Source: Candidatus Aquidulcis sp.
Lineage (GTDB): Bacteria > Chloroflexota > Anaerolineae > UBA4142
Assembly (NCBI GenBank): GCA_020723345.1
Contig: DYJA01000056.1
Location: forward strand, 1 to 43,755
Length of the DNA: 43,755 nucleotides
Direction of reading: 5' to 3'
Both the position numbers and the translations under genes were made by a program. Below are positions 24,701-31,981 of the stretch, piece by piece (position 1 is the stretch's first letter; each line of letters begins with the position of its first letter). The notes under the pieces were generated by a model, which saw nothing but the letters and a program-made list of their open reading frames with translations, made no database searches and was not told the origin of the DNA.

Positions 24701-25402
24701 GATTTCGAGCGCGCCGGCGTCCGCGAGTGTTTCGATGCCGTCAATCGTCGGCTCGATCGTTTCCGCGGCAATGCCGATGTGCGCGCGAATGATCGGACGA
24801 TTCTCACGCTCGCGCACTTGTTGGATGCGCTCGACCAAGTAATCTGACCAGCGAATCAGCGTTTCCTCGCGTTCGACTGGCTCGCGCCGCGCAAAGCGTT
24901 CCAGTTCTTCCATCGTGATGTAATCGTCCGCGATCACGTCGAAGAAATGATCGAATTCGGGTTTGTCGCTGTAATCCTGGCTGACTTGTTCGAGATCAAA
25001 GTGACGTTCTTCGGGCGGCGTGAACGGATCGGGTTCGAGCGGCACGCCCGTCATCGTGCGGACGAGATTCGCGGCGGGGCGTAAGCCGCCAAAACAGAAT
25101 CGAATCCCAGAATCTTTGGGGTGCAACCCGTACTGGGTCGCGGTCGTAACGAATTCGCCGATGAGTTTGTCCACGTGCAGATCACCCAGCCGCATCGAAA
25201 CGCCGACGATTTCGGGGCGCGCTTCTCGAATCTTGTTGATCACTTCGGGAATCGGCACCGCGGGTCCCAGTTTGACCGAGACGTAGCCGAGTCCCATGTC
25301 TTGCATCCAATCGGCAAAATTTTCGACGCCGAGATTGTGAACACACTTGCCAATCGCGCCGACCATCACGCGGCGTTTTTTGCGAGGATCCGATGTATCC
25401 AT
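21725..25402 (-). CDS. Fused cobalamin-dependent mutase: B12-binding domain, GlmE-like barrel, MutL/GlmL ATPase
   Basis: One 1225-residue chain. Residues 11-120 form a B12-binding Rossmann domain with CVHNLG (20-25), where H22 would ligand cobalt; the usual DxHxxG aspartate is cysteine. Residues about 200-640 resemble the GlmE/MutE TIM barrel only distantly (GPISIHDSFREHYDVIRYW, TDHVLVGLMALKLGV, THSEAHHEAKAEDI). Residues about 693-1225 are clearly MutL/GlmL: DFGSTFTK (699-706), CSSAKGGLKM (765-774), MAGGT (826-830), DIGGATTD (963-970). In glutamate mutase these are separate genes (mutS, mutL, mutE). MutL-type ATPases are thought to reactivate the B12 enzyme. The start is ATG 25402, with AAGGA five bases before it. 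The gene is coupled to an opine dehydrogenase. The substrate is unassigned; a carbon-skeleton or amino-group shift on an amino acid is likely. Confidence 0.8.
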   Translation of the reverse strand: MDTSDPRKKRRVMVGAIGKCVHNLGVENFADWMQDMGLGYVSVKLGPAVPIPEVINKIREARPEIVGVSMRLGDLHVDKLIGEFVTTATQYGLHPKDSGIRFCFGGLRPAANLVRTMTGVPLEPDPFTPPEERHFDLEQVSQDYSDKPEFDHFFDVIADDYITMEELERFARREPVEREETLIRWSDYLVERIQQVRERENRPIIRAHIGIAAETIEPTIDGIETLADAGALEIVSLAPDQTSQELLAKFIRGEEDPRKYLAGQGGAPIRTIEDLKRLKAATRRGNYPMTRIYSGTDELLELAKLWQEHLNSCFPAVPIFFYNRMDGRGPISIHDSFREHYDVIRYWASVGKPCEINDPHQWGLRYASDDMQVTDHVLVGLMALKLGVTQYVMQMMFELPPEISALDDLAKMKAAYELIEPLTRHYDFKIIKQTRSGLPSFPPDLHQAKGHLAFGIYTQLYLEPDILHVVTHSEAHHEAKAEDIIESCQITKQVCWDFAKGHVPDIWADPWVRHRIAELKRAAMYNILHGALLGGYEGPVAIANFDDWAKEPSENKDRNYETMLLSFANEDHYSTKTCGLISPDALDLGLQIGLYQAPHLTVADRKYEMIGKCKTKVVDGACRIDAWDGIPVKDEFQRVDLVRQRFPWYFDKNISVAADESFITETEAMEEEVSDQEVAIKGKSIAQLKAQTKQALVVDFGSTFTKVGLFDVKNARFGLRYVPTTVDDIRIGLANGLGVLPACQARGDWKPLDDAMSQFDVRLPCSSAKGGLKMVTVSLTEEESGFAADLAALTAGAKLLASYSGKLTPEQARAIYTTDQPEIILMAGGTNEGGDTEHELHNARLLAENARYAGYAQYGVPVIYAGNNDIREQVENIFHAHKIDIRVTQNVMPEVNRFQIEVVNETIRELFQTVIIRGKGFDVVEKYMDAPFIPTPRAAFRGINLLVRGHGKEEGLGNILALDIGGATTDFFSNVTDNPLFVYEGPDNAKRVKRTILKTPNTPLAYRRVEGKYGLAYNAENLKELDRFKNGAMRQELSTFLAQRFPNVFVPGNDQFGQFLLSRNQHTEVDLDRYLTWIASNPHVVPNTAMENAARSWLAREILATATRKHVGYVDETETYFLQHGVNFLNQPVTVLIIGGTVYHKCQERAPGYLDDLALIAQGVIYNPDEPHVLRPNGRVLLDAQYLVSILGGLYGRVDPEQALRVMKRELISLEMGQPAGGVRK

Positions 25403-25417
25403 ATCCATCCTTGAAAA

Positions 25418-25496
25418 TGACCGCCGACGGCGGACCGCTGTGTTCACTGTTTACTGTTTACTGTTCACTGATTGCAGTCGGTGGTCGGCGGTCGTA
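25418..25496. repeat. Composite hairpin repeat between rpiR-type gene and B12 mutase
   Basis: The outer arms are GACCGCCGACGGCGGACCG on the left and CGGTGGTCGGCGGTC on the right. The centre is filled by TTCACTGTTTACTG words like those at 17587-17662. The 15-mer GACCGCCGACGGCGG (25419-25433) recurs exactly at 31927-31941. Confidence 0.75.
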
Positions 25497-25498
25497 GA

Positions 25499-26356
25499 TT
25501 ACTCCAGCACCAACTTGCCGCGCCGATATGCGGCGTCCACCTGGCGCAGCGCGCGCGCGGTTTCCTTGGGACGGGTGAACGACAGCGCGGCGATGAACGC
25601 GTTCATCAGCGCGAGCATACTCGTGAGCGAAAGCGAGTGTGCCGCGCCGTCCGTCGCGATTTGAAACGCGTAATCGGCGCGCTGCGCGATCGGCGTGACG
25701 ATGCTATCGCTAATCGCGACGCGCGTCGCGCCGATACTTTGCGCGCGCTCCATCGCCGCGACGGTGTCCGCGACGTAGCGCCACACGCTGATGCCGATGA
25801 CCGCGCTGGTCTTTTTGAGTGAGACGAGTTCGAGCGCAAGGGGGATACCGCCGTTGAGCGCGGCGCGCGCGCGCAAGCCCATCACCGTGAGCGAATGCGT
25901 CAAGTACAGCGCGGGTCCCGCCGAAAGTCCGCCCGCGACGACGAGGATATCGCTGGCTTTGGCGAGCGCGCGTATGGCAGACCAAAAGCGCGCGGAGTTG
26001 AGCAGGTCAATCGTCTTGCTCAGGTTTTGCGCGTCCAGTTCGAAAACGCGCTGGGCAATGTCTGTTGTGTTCGCGCGAGTGCGCTTGTCTTCGATCTGCT
26101 GAACTTTGTGGACGTAGGTGGGCAGTTTGGCGCGGACGGCGGCTTGGAGTTCGGGATAGCCGTCATAGCCGATGGCTTGGCAAAAACGCACGACGGTCGC
26201 GTTGCTCACGCCGACTTTTTCGCCCAATTCGGCGGCGGAGGCGAACGCGACGAACAAGCTGTTGGCGAGGATAAAGCGCGCCAACTTTTGATGCGCGCGA
26301 CTCAACGTGGGGAAGACGGCGGTGATCCGATTTTCGAGTGGGGCGGCATTGCCCAT
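25499..26356 (-). CDS. MurR/RpiR-family transcriptional regulator
   Basis: A 285-residue regulator. The N-terminal RpiR helix-turn-helix domain (about 1-75) includes SRAHQKLARFIL and AAELGEKVGVSNATVVRFCQ. The C-terminal SIS domain (about 120-260) includes ILVVAGGLSAGPALYLTHSL and RVAISDSIVTPIA; SIS domains usually bind sugar phosphates, though RpiR homologues also control amino-acid genes. ATG 26356 gives the typical N-terminus MGNAAPLENR; an in-frame ATG at 26368 overlaps the ribosome-binding AAAGG. It is the first gene of the minus-strand operon through 12763 and faces the plus-strand operon. An imperfect inverted repeat lies just upstream of its promoter, so autoregulation is plausible. 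Confidence 0.88.
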   Translation of the reverse strand: MGNAAPLENRITAVFPTLSRAHQKLARFILANSLFVAFASAAELGEKVGVSNATVVRFCQAIGYDGYPELQAAVRAKLPTYVHKVQQIEDKRTRANTTDIAQRVFELDAQNLSKTIDLLNSARFWSAIRALAKASDILVVAGGLSAGPALYLTHSLTVMGLRARAALNGGIPLALELVSLKKTSAVIGISVWRYVADTVAAMERAQSIGATRVAISDSIVTPIAQRADYAFQIATDGAAHSLSLTSMLALMNAFIAALSFTRPKETARALRQVDAAYRRGKLVLE

Positions 26357-26415
26357 ACGAATTCTCATCCTTTGTGAACGGGATGGTCACCTATCAATCG
26401 GTGGTTTCACGGAGG

Positions 26416-26444
26416 ATTATACCATACATCGAGGCAGAGTGCAA
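26416..26444 (-). promoter_or_regulatory. Sigma70-type promoter of the RpiR/B12-mutase operon
   Basis: Read on the minus strand: TTGCAC (26444-26439), a 17-base spacer ending in TGG (extended -10), TATAAT (26421-26416). It gives a leader of about 50 bases to the ATG at 26356. Confidence 0.7.
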
Positions 26445-26481
26445 TAGTTGTTACATAGACGTACTGCCAATGCAACAATTA
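26445..26481. promoter_or_regulatory. Imperfect inverted repeat upstream of the RpiR promoter
   Basis: TAGTTGTTACAT (26445-26456) and ATGCAACAATTA (26470-26481) match as reverse complements at 10 of 12 positions with a 13-base spacer. It abuts the -35 element, a position suited to an activator or autorepressor. Binding by the adjacent RpiR protein is inferred. Confidence 0.5.
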
Positions 26482-26600
26482 TTACAGTAGACCCAACCGC
26501 GCACCGGCGTTCTCCAGCAGCCGCACGAGGTAGGGCGATCTCTGCCAACGCAAGCTGGAAACCTCTCGCTGGCTCCTTACACTCCGAGCGGGAGTCGAGT

Positions 26601-26614
26601 TCGACGATCGTCGA
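26601..26614. promoter_or_regulatory. 14-bp perfect palindrome TCGACGATCGTCGA
   Basis: A gapless palindrome ending 12 bases before the -35 of the plus-strand promoter at 26627. The position fits an operator or activator site in the divergent control region. No second copy was noticed in the window. Confidence 0.45.
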
Positions 26615-26626
26615 GGAACGAATCCT

Positions 26627-26655
26627 TTGACAACCGATTGCCCTTGTGATATAGT
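26627..26655 (+). promoter_or_regulatory. Strong sigma70-type promoter of the second opine/oxidase operon
   Basis: TTGACA (26627-26632), a 17-base spacer, TATAGT (26650-26655) with TGA directly before it (extended -10). The start point should be near 26662. Confidence 0.75.
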
Positions 26656-26661
26656 CAAGTC

Positions 26662-26842
26662 CCTTGCGGGAGGTGATAGGCGACTTTATCACGGCGGCAC
26701 GTTTTCGCATCACGCGGCTGCCGGCGCGGCTGGGCTAGCCACCCTGGAGCACATCGTAGCGCGCGATCTGAGCGCGCGCGCTGAGACGCTACGCGCGCTT
26801 TCATTCGCTCGACAAACCCCACATTCGAGAAGGAGGATTTCG
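26662..26842 (+). other. Long structured 5' leader of the second operon
   Basis: About 180 bases lie between the predicted transcript start and the ATG at 26843. They contain a GTAGCG ... CGCTAC pair near 26757-26797 around GC-rich repeats and a GCCGGCGCGGC segment. I recognise no riboswitch family, and the conserved cobalamin, TPP and glycine riboswitch cores are not evident. The frame is open from 26627 into the gene, but the signal peptide marks the true start. Confidence 0.4.
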
Positions 26843-28567
26843 ATGAAGATCAAGTTGTCAGTGATGATGCTGTCGGTGCTTGCGTTGGTCATCGTCGTCG
26901 CTTGCACTCCCGCACCAACTCCCGCTCCGACCGCCGCTCCCCCGACAGCGGCGCCCAAGCCAACCGAAGCGCCCAAACCCACGGTCGCGCCGACCGCGGT
27001 ACCCAAGCCCACCGAAGCGCCCAAGCCCACGACTGCGCCCCGCACCGGCGGCACGCTCCGCTTTGGGCAAAACGTGGCTGACGTCGGCAACCTCGATCCG
27101 CACTATGCCACCACGACAGGGGATCGCAGTCTCGTGGACATGGTGTTCAACGCGTTGATTCGCTACGTTCCAGGCGATGGCTCCAAGTTTGAGCCGGACC
27201 TGGCGACCGCGCTCCCCGAACCGAAGATTGTCGGCGGCAAGCAAGAGTGGACGTTCACGTTGCGCAAAGGCGTCATGTGTCATCCGACGGAAGGCGTGCC
27301 CTCGTACGAACTGACGAGTGCGGACGTCGTCTACTCGCTCACCAAATCGGCAGACGCCAAGCGTTCCGCTTACGCGGGCGAGTACACTGGGATGACCTTT
27401 GCGGCGGTGGATCCCTACACCGTCAAGATCACGCTCGACCAACCCCTTTCGCCTGTTCTCTTTTTCCCCAAGATCGCCAACTACTCGGGCGGCTTTATCG
27501 TCTGCAAGCAAGCCGCGGAAAAACTGGGCGCGGACAAAATGAAGACCACGCCCGTCGGCACAGGTCCCTTCGTGTTCAAATCGTACAGCCCGAAGGAAAA
27601 AATCGAGTTGGTGGCGAACGACAAGTACTTTCGCGGGATGCCGCAACTCGACGGCGTGAGTTTCCGCTACATGGCTGACCTCACCAGTCGCGAACTCGGC
27701 TTGCTCGGTGGGCAACTCGACGCGATCAATGGCGCGCCCGACAAGGCGTGGGTGGACAAGATGGCGAAATCCGCCAACGTCCAAGTGGATGTCTTTGGTG
27801 TGGGCGAGGTCGCGACGCTCCACTTTAACCCGACGGTCAAGCCCCTCGACCAACTGGCAGTGCGCCAAGCCATCGCTTACGCGCTGGATCGCGATGAATT
27901 CCTGGCTCTCGTCGGCGACAAGGTCGGCGGCAAAGTGTACTCGTTCGTGCCAGCGCAGTTCCTGGCGGGCGGCTTGACGCAAGCCGAAGTTGCGGCGAAG
28001 GGCTTGGAGTACAAGACTGACATCGCCAAAGCCAAGAAGATGCTGGCGGATGCGGGCTATGCCAACGGCTTTCCGCTGTCAATGGTCACTTCGGAGATGA
28101 CGGGCTATCGCGTCCTCTACGAGTCCATGCAAGCGCAACTCGCCAAAGTCGGCATCAAGGCAGAGGTCAAGGTCGTCGACCACACGACGATGCACGATAC
28201 CATCCGCAAGAATCTGAACGCGCTGGTCATCTACATCGCCTGGCGTCCGAATGCGGATGCGTACTTCACCCGCTTTTTCCACTCGGACTCGATCATCATC
28301 ACGGGCAAAAAGCCCGACACGAACTTTACGAACTATAGCAAGATTGACAAGTTGATCGAGCAGGCGCGCTTTGAGACGGATGCGGCAAAGCAAGTCACCT
28401 TGTGGAAGGAAGCCGAAGTTCAACTGCTGCAAGACATGATCGTGTACCCGATCCAGTATCAGAACCAGGTCTACGCGCGCTCCAAAGCCGTGGACTATGG
28501 GCACGAGTTGAAATCGGTGCTCGCGCTCTACCCTGGCGTTGACGAGAAAACCAAGTTGGTGAAATAG
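26843..28567 (+). CDS. Peptide-type ABC transporter substrate-binding lipoprotein (SBP_bac_5 family), set 2
   Basis: A 574-residue protein. The signal peptide MKIKLSVMMLSVLALVIVVAC places the lipidated cysteine at residue 21. A Pro/Thr/Ala/Lys linker built from PTEAPKPT-like units runs to about residue 67. The binding fold starts GGTLRFGQNVADVGNLDPHY and has the family block TFTLRKGVMCHPTEGVPSYELTSADV split by a short insertion. AGGAGG precedes ATG 26843. It feeds the DppB/DppC at 28649-30465. The operon carries an opine dehydrogenase and an opine-oxidase-like complex, so an opine or N-substituted amino acid is the favoured guess. Confidence 0.9.
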   Translation: MKIKLSVMMLSVLALVIVVACTPAPTPAPTAAPPTAAPKPTEAPKPTVAPTAVPKPTEAPKPTTAPRTGGTLRFGQNVADVGNLDPHYATTTGDRSLVDMVFNALIRYVPGDGSKFEPDLATALPEPKIVGGKQEWTFTLRKGVMCHPTEGVPSYELTSADVVYSLTKSADAKRSAYAGEYTGMTFAAVDPYTVKITLDQPLSPVLFFPKIANYSGGFIVCKQAAEKLGADKMKTTPVGTGPFVFKSYSPKEKIELVANDKYFRGMPQLDGVSFRYMADLTSRELGLLGGQLDAINGAPDKAWVDKMAKSANVQVDVFGVGEVATLHFNPTVKPLDQLAVRQAIAYALDRDEFLALVGDKVGGKVYSFVPAQFLAGGLTQAEVAAKGLEYKTDIAKAKKMLADAGYANGFPLSMVTSEMTGYRVLYESMQAQLAKVGIKAEVKVVDHTTMHDTIRKNLNALVIYIAWRPNADAYFTRFFHSDSIIITGKKPDTNFTNYSKIDKLIEQARFETDAAKQVTLWKEAEVQLLQDMIVYPIQYQNQVYARSKAVDYGHELKSVLALYPGVDEKTKLVK

Positions 28568-28578
28568 TCTCGGCTCAC

Positions 28579-28635
28579 AGACCCGAAGGGTCCGCCCTGA
28601 GCGTAGTCGAAGGGTCTCCCAGACCCTTCGGGTCT
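28579..28635. repeat. Hairpin repeat AGACCCGAAGGGTC / GACCCTTCGGGTCT
   Basis: Perfect 14-base arms (28579-28592 and 28622-28635). The loop contains CGCCCTGAGCGTAGTCGAAGG, related to the loop at 6891-6922. It lies between the binding protein and dppB of set 2. Confidence 0.8.
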
Positions 28636-28648
28636 ACTGGATACGATC

Positions 28649-29590
28649 ATGCTGCGATACATCGCGCAACGACTCGTCTTTTCGATCCCCGTCTTTCTTG
28701 GCGTCGTGACGATCGTCTTCCTCGTCGTGCGCGTCCTGCCCGGCGATCCCGCGCAAGCCGCGCTGGGGGATTATGCTTCGAAAGAGGCGGTTAATGCGCT
28801 GCGCGAGAAGATGGGGTTGAACGATCCGCTGCCGGTGCAGTACGTGCGCTTTCTCGCGGATTTGCTGCGCGGCGATCTCGGCAAATCCATGATCACCGCC
28901 TCGCCCATCCGCGACGAGATCGCGCACAACCTGCCGTTCACGCTCGAACTGACCTTCACCGCGATTTTGATCGGCGCCGCCCTGGGCATCCCCATCGGCG
29001 TTTACACCGCCACGAATCGCAATCGGCTGCCCGATTACGTCGGGCGCGTCCTGTCGCTCGCGGGTCTTTCGGTGCCGGCGTTCTATCTCGGCATTCTTTT
29101 GATTTTGCTTTTCGCGATCGAACTGAAATGGCTGCCGGCCATCGGCGGCGGCGATCTGAGCGACCCGAAAGATAACGTCAGTCACCTGATCTTGCCCGCG
29201 CTCACGCTGGGGTTGGTGATGACCGCGTCGGTCGCGCGCCTGTCGCGTTCGGCGATGCTCAACGTGCTCAGCCAGGACTATGTCAGAACGGCGCGCGCCA
29301 AGGGACTGATGGAACTGGTCGTGCTGCTCCGCCACGCTTTGCGCTCCGCGTTGATTCCGATTGTCTCGCTCACCGGAGTTTGGGCGGTGGGACTCATCGG
29401 CGATTCAGTCACGACGGAGATCGTCTTTTCGCGTCCCGGCTTGGGCAAGATGATGGTGGGCGCGATGTTGCAGCGCGACTATACCGCGCTGCAATCTATC
29501 ATGGCGATCTACACGGGCTTTGTCGTCATCATCAACCTGACCACCGATTTGATTTACGGGTTCGCTGACCCGCGGATCAGGACCAAGTGA
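28649..29590 (+). CDS. dppB: Peptide ABC transporter permease (DppB-like), set 2
   Basis: A 313-residue membrane protein starting MLRYIAQRLVFSIPVFLGVV. FLVVRVLPGDPAQAALG and GLNDPLPVQYVRFLADLLRGDLG are DppB hallmarks. The ATPase contact loop reads QDYVRTARAKGLMELVVLL, followed by HALRSALIPIVSLTGVW. It pairs with the DppC that starts in a four-base overlap. No ATPase gene follows in this operon, so it probably borrows OppD/OppF from 14474-16567 or uses ones outside the window. Confidence 0.92.
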   Translation: MLRYIAQRLVFSIPVFLGVVTIVFLVVRVLPGDPAQAALGDYASKEAVNALREKMGLNDPLPVQYVRFLADLLRGDLGKSMITASPIRDEIAHNLPFTLELTFTAILIGAALGIPIGVYTATNRNRLPDYVGRVLSLAGLSVPAFYLGILLILLFAIELKWLPAIGGGDLSDPKDNVSHLILPALTLGLVMTASVARLSRSAMLNVLSQDYVRTARAKGLMELVVLLRHALRSALIPIVSLTGVWAVGLIGDSVTTEIVFSRPGLGKMMVGAMLQRDYTALQSIMAIYTGFVVIINLTTDLIYGFADPRIRTK

Positions 29591-30465
29591 AAGCGATGAA
29601 CAGAGAAACGCACACTCCCAAGTTGATCAGCCAGCGTCAGCGGTTGTGGCGCACCTTCATCCGCAACCGCGCGGCAGTCATCGGATTGCTCCTGACGATT
29701 CTCGTCATTTTCGTTTCTGCCGCCGCGCCGCTGATTGCGCTGCAGGATCCACTCGATCAGAGCGCGCGGAATCGGCTCAAGCCGCCGGATGAAACGTACC
29801 TTTTGGGTCGCGACACGTTTGGGCGCGACGTTTTCGCGCGCGTGCTGTACGCGGGGCGTGTCTCACTCGTGGTTGGCGTCGCCGCGATCTTGGTAGGCGG
29901 AGTCATCGGCACGATCCTGGGCTTGGTCGCGGGCTACAGCGGCGGCAAGGTCGAAAACGCGATCATGCGCTTTGTGGATATTCTGATGGCATTTCCAAGT
30001 TTGCTCTTGGGATTGACGGTACTGGCTGTCCTCGGTCCGGGATTGGAAAAGATGATTCTGGCAATCGGGATCATGTTTTCGCCCGGCTTTGCGCGCGTCG
30101 TGCACGGTTCGACGCTATCGGTCAAGGCGCAGGAATTCGTACAAGCCGCGCACTGCGTCGGCGCGCATCAGACGCGCATTCTGCGCCTGCACATCCTGCC
30201 CAACGTCCTCGGCGAGATCGTCGTGCTGGGCAGTTTGTGGACCGCTTCCGCGATCCGCGTCGAGGCAAGTTTGAGTTTCATCGGCTTGGGCGTCGCGCCG
30301 CCAACGCCGACGTGGGGCAACATGATTCGCGACGGTACAATGCACCTGACGAATGCGCCCTGGCTTTCGGTGTTCCCAGGACTCGCGATCCTCATCACCG
30401 TTCTCGCCTTCAACCTGCTCGGCGACGGACTGCGCGACGTGCTGGATCCGCGGTTGCAAACATAG
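29587..30465 (+). CDS. dppC: Peptide ABC transporter permease (DppC-like), set 2
   Basis: A 292-residue membrane protein. LLGRDTFGRDVFARVLYAGRVS is the DppC hallmark, the contact loop is QAAHCVGAHQTRILRLHILPN, and the end GDGLRDVLDPRLQT is typical. The start is GTG 29587, overlapping the dppB stop as GTGA with AGGA before it; ATG 29596 is an alternative that removes three residues. It forms the pore with DppB. Confidence 0.9.
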   Translation: MKAMNRETHTPKLISQRQRLWRTFIRNRAAVIGLLLTILVIFVSAAAPLIALQDPLDQSARNRLKPPDETYLLGRDTFGRDVFARVLYAGRVSLVVGVAAILVGGVIGTILGLVAGYSGGKVENAIMRFVDILMAFPSLLLGLTVLAVLGPGLEKMILAIGIMFSPGFARVVHGSTLSVKAQEFVQAAHCVGAHQTRILRLHILPNVLGEIVVLGSLWTASAIRVEASLSFIGLGVAPPTPTWGNMIRDGTMHLTNAPWLSVFPGLAILITVLAFNLLGDGLRDVLDPRLQT

Positions 30466-30590
30466 TCAATCGGGCAACCAGGCAGCCAGGCAATCAGGCG
30501 ATCAGGCAATCAGTGACTGGTTGACTGGTTGCCCGATTGCCTGGTTGCCCGATTGACTGGTTGCCCGATTGACTGATCGACCAATTAACC
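30466..30590. repeat. Word-type hairpin repeat (CAATCGGGCAACCAGG / CCTGGTTGCCCGATTG)
   Basis: The left arm strings together CAATCGGGCAACCAGG, CAGCCAGG, CAATCAGG and CGATCAGG. The right arm strings together ACTGGTTG, CCCGATTG and CCTGGTTG. The unit is eight bases with one- or two-base variants. It starts immediately after the dppC stop and ends two bases before the next start codon. Confidence 0.85.
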
Positions 30591-30592
30591 AA

Positions 30593-31921
30593 ATGTCTGC
30601 CACCGCACAACTCGTCTCCTTCATCTGCCATCTCGATCCCGCGCGCTTGCCCGATTCACTTTTGCAACACGCGACGCGCTGCGTCCTCGATCTGATTGGC
30701 GTTGCGATTGCCGGCGCGCGCGCGCCAATGTCAGAGATCAGCGCGCGCTTCGGCTACGAGCAATTCGCGCCCGGCGATTGCACGGTCATCGGCGCGCAGC
30801 AGCCGCTGAACGCGTGCGGCGCGACCTGGGTGAACGGCACGTACGCGAGCGCGCTCGACATGGACGACGGCAACCGCATGGCGATGGGGCACCCCGGCGC
30901 GAACGTCATTCCCGCCGCGCTCGCCGTCGCGGAGCAGACGCGCGCGACCGGTCGTGAGTTTCTCACTGCAATCGTCGCGGGGTACGAAGTCGCCGTGCGC
31001 GCGAGCGCGGCGCGCGTCGCGTGGTACAAAGACAAGATGTACTCGACGGGCATTTGGGGTGTGTTTGGCGCGACCGCCGCGGCGGGCAAGTTGCACAAGT
31101 TCGATGAGCCGACCCTGCAAGCGGCGCTTGGCACGGCGGGTTCGCACGGACCCTTTCCGCCCGGCGGCTTGCAGGCGAATCACGCGATGGTGAAAGAGGT
31201 GATCGCGTGGAGCGGGATGACGGGAGTTGCCGCGGCGCTCCTCGCGCAGCGCGGCTTTATCGGTCCGCCAGACATCATGGATTATTCGCGACGTTGGGAC
31301 ACTGCCGCGCTCGTGGACGGACTGGGTAGCGAATACGCTATCGCGAACACGTACTTCAAGCCGTACGCGGTGTGTCGTTGGGCGCACGCTGCGGTGGACG
31401 CGGCATTGGCGCTAAAAAAGCAGCACCGCCTCCAAGTTGCGGAAATCGAAAAAGTTCGCGTCGATTCGTTTTGGGAAGTGACGCGCCTCGTCAATTACGC
31501 GCCGAGCAACACCGTCGGCGCGCAGTTCAGCATCCCGTTCGCGCTCGCGCTCGCGCTGACGTACGATCAGATCATGCCGGAGCAAGTAAGCGACGCGAAT
31601 CTGCGCGATCAAGCCGTCGTGGATCTCGCGCGCAAAGCGCAAGTCGTCGTGGACGATGAACTGAACCGGCAATTTCCCGCCAAGACGATGGCGCGCGTGA
31701 CGATTGAAACGCCGCGCGGCGCGTTTCAAACGACGGTCGAGTATCCGCGCGGCAATCCCGAAAATCCGCTGAGCGACGCCGAACTCGCGACCAAGTTCCG
31801 CGCGCTCGCCGCGCCCATCGTCGGCGACGACACATGCGAGAAACTGCAAGTCGCGATTCGCGACCTCGCGAGCGCGCGGGCTGTTTCGGCGTTGACGCAG
31901 TTGCTGGGATACGACCGCTGA
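30593..31921 (+). CDS. MmgE/PrpD-family protein
   Basis: A 442-residue protein with the family N-terminal part FICHLDPARLPDSLLQHATRCVLDLIGVAIAG, the HPGANVIPAALAVAE active-site region, an ALDMDD motif near residue 85, and the C-terminal domain FKPYAVCRWAHAAVDAALAL. Known members include 2-methylcitrate dehydratase, cis-aconitate decarboxylase and an iminodisuccinate epimerase. The last activity is notable in an opine-type operon, because iminodisuccinate is an N-substituted amino acid. The start is ATG 30593; an in-frame start at 30569 lies in the repeat. The exact reaction is not decidable from sequence alone. Confidence 0.85.
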   Translation: MSATAQLVSFICHLDPARLPDSLLQHATRCVLDLIGVAIAGARAPMSEISARFGYEQFAPGDCTVIGAQQPLNACGATWVNGTYASALDMDDGNRMAMGHPGANVIPAALAVAEQTRATGREFLTAIVAGYEVAVRASAARVAWYKDKMYSTGIWGVFGATAAAGKLHKFDEPTLQAALGTAGSHGPFPPGGLQANHAMVKEVIAWSGMTGVAAALLAQRGFIGPPDIMDYSRRWDTAALVDGLGSEYAIANTYFKPYAVCRWAHAAVDAALALKKQHRLQVAEIEKVRVDSFWEVTRLVNYAPSNTVGAQFSIPFALALALTYDQIMPEQVSDANLRDQAVVDLARKAQVVVDDELNRQFPAKTMARVTIETPRGAFQTTVEYPRGNPENPLSDAELATKFRALAAPIVGDDTCEKLQVAIRDLASARAVSALTQLLGYDR

Positions 31922-31958
31922 CGGCAGACCGCCGACGGCGGTCAGTTGTCGGCAGTCA
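31919..31958. repeat. Short hairpin repeat with GACCGCCGACGGCGG word
   Basis: TGACGGCAGACCGCC is answered by GGCGGTC and TCGGCAGTCA. The 15-mer at 31927-31941 is identical to 25419-25433. The left edge is the stop codon of the MmgE/PrpD gene. Confidence 0.7.
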
Positions 31959-31981
31959 TTTGCAGATTCGAGGAGGATCGA

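Noticed and set aside
26662-26842. Cobalamin or TPP riboswitch in the leader
   Set aside because: A CTGAGA occurs near 26790, but the remaining conserved TPP core is missing, and no cobalamin box was found. Left as an unassigned structured leader.
26627-26842. N-terminal extension of the set 2 binding protein from TTG 26627
   Set aside because: The frame is open, but the first codons are the -35 promoter element and the lipoprotein signal peptide begins at 26843 with a good ribosome-binding site.
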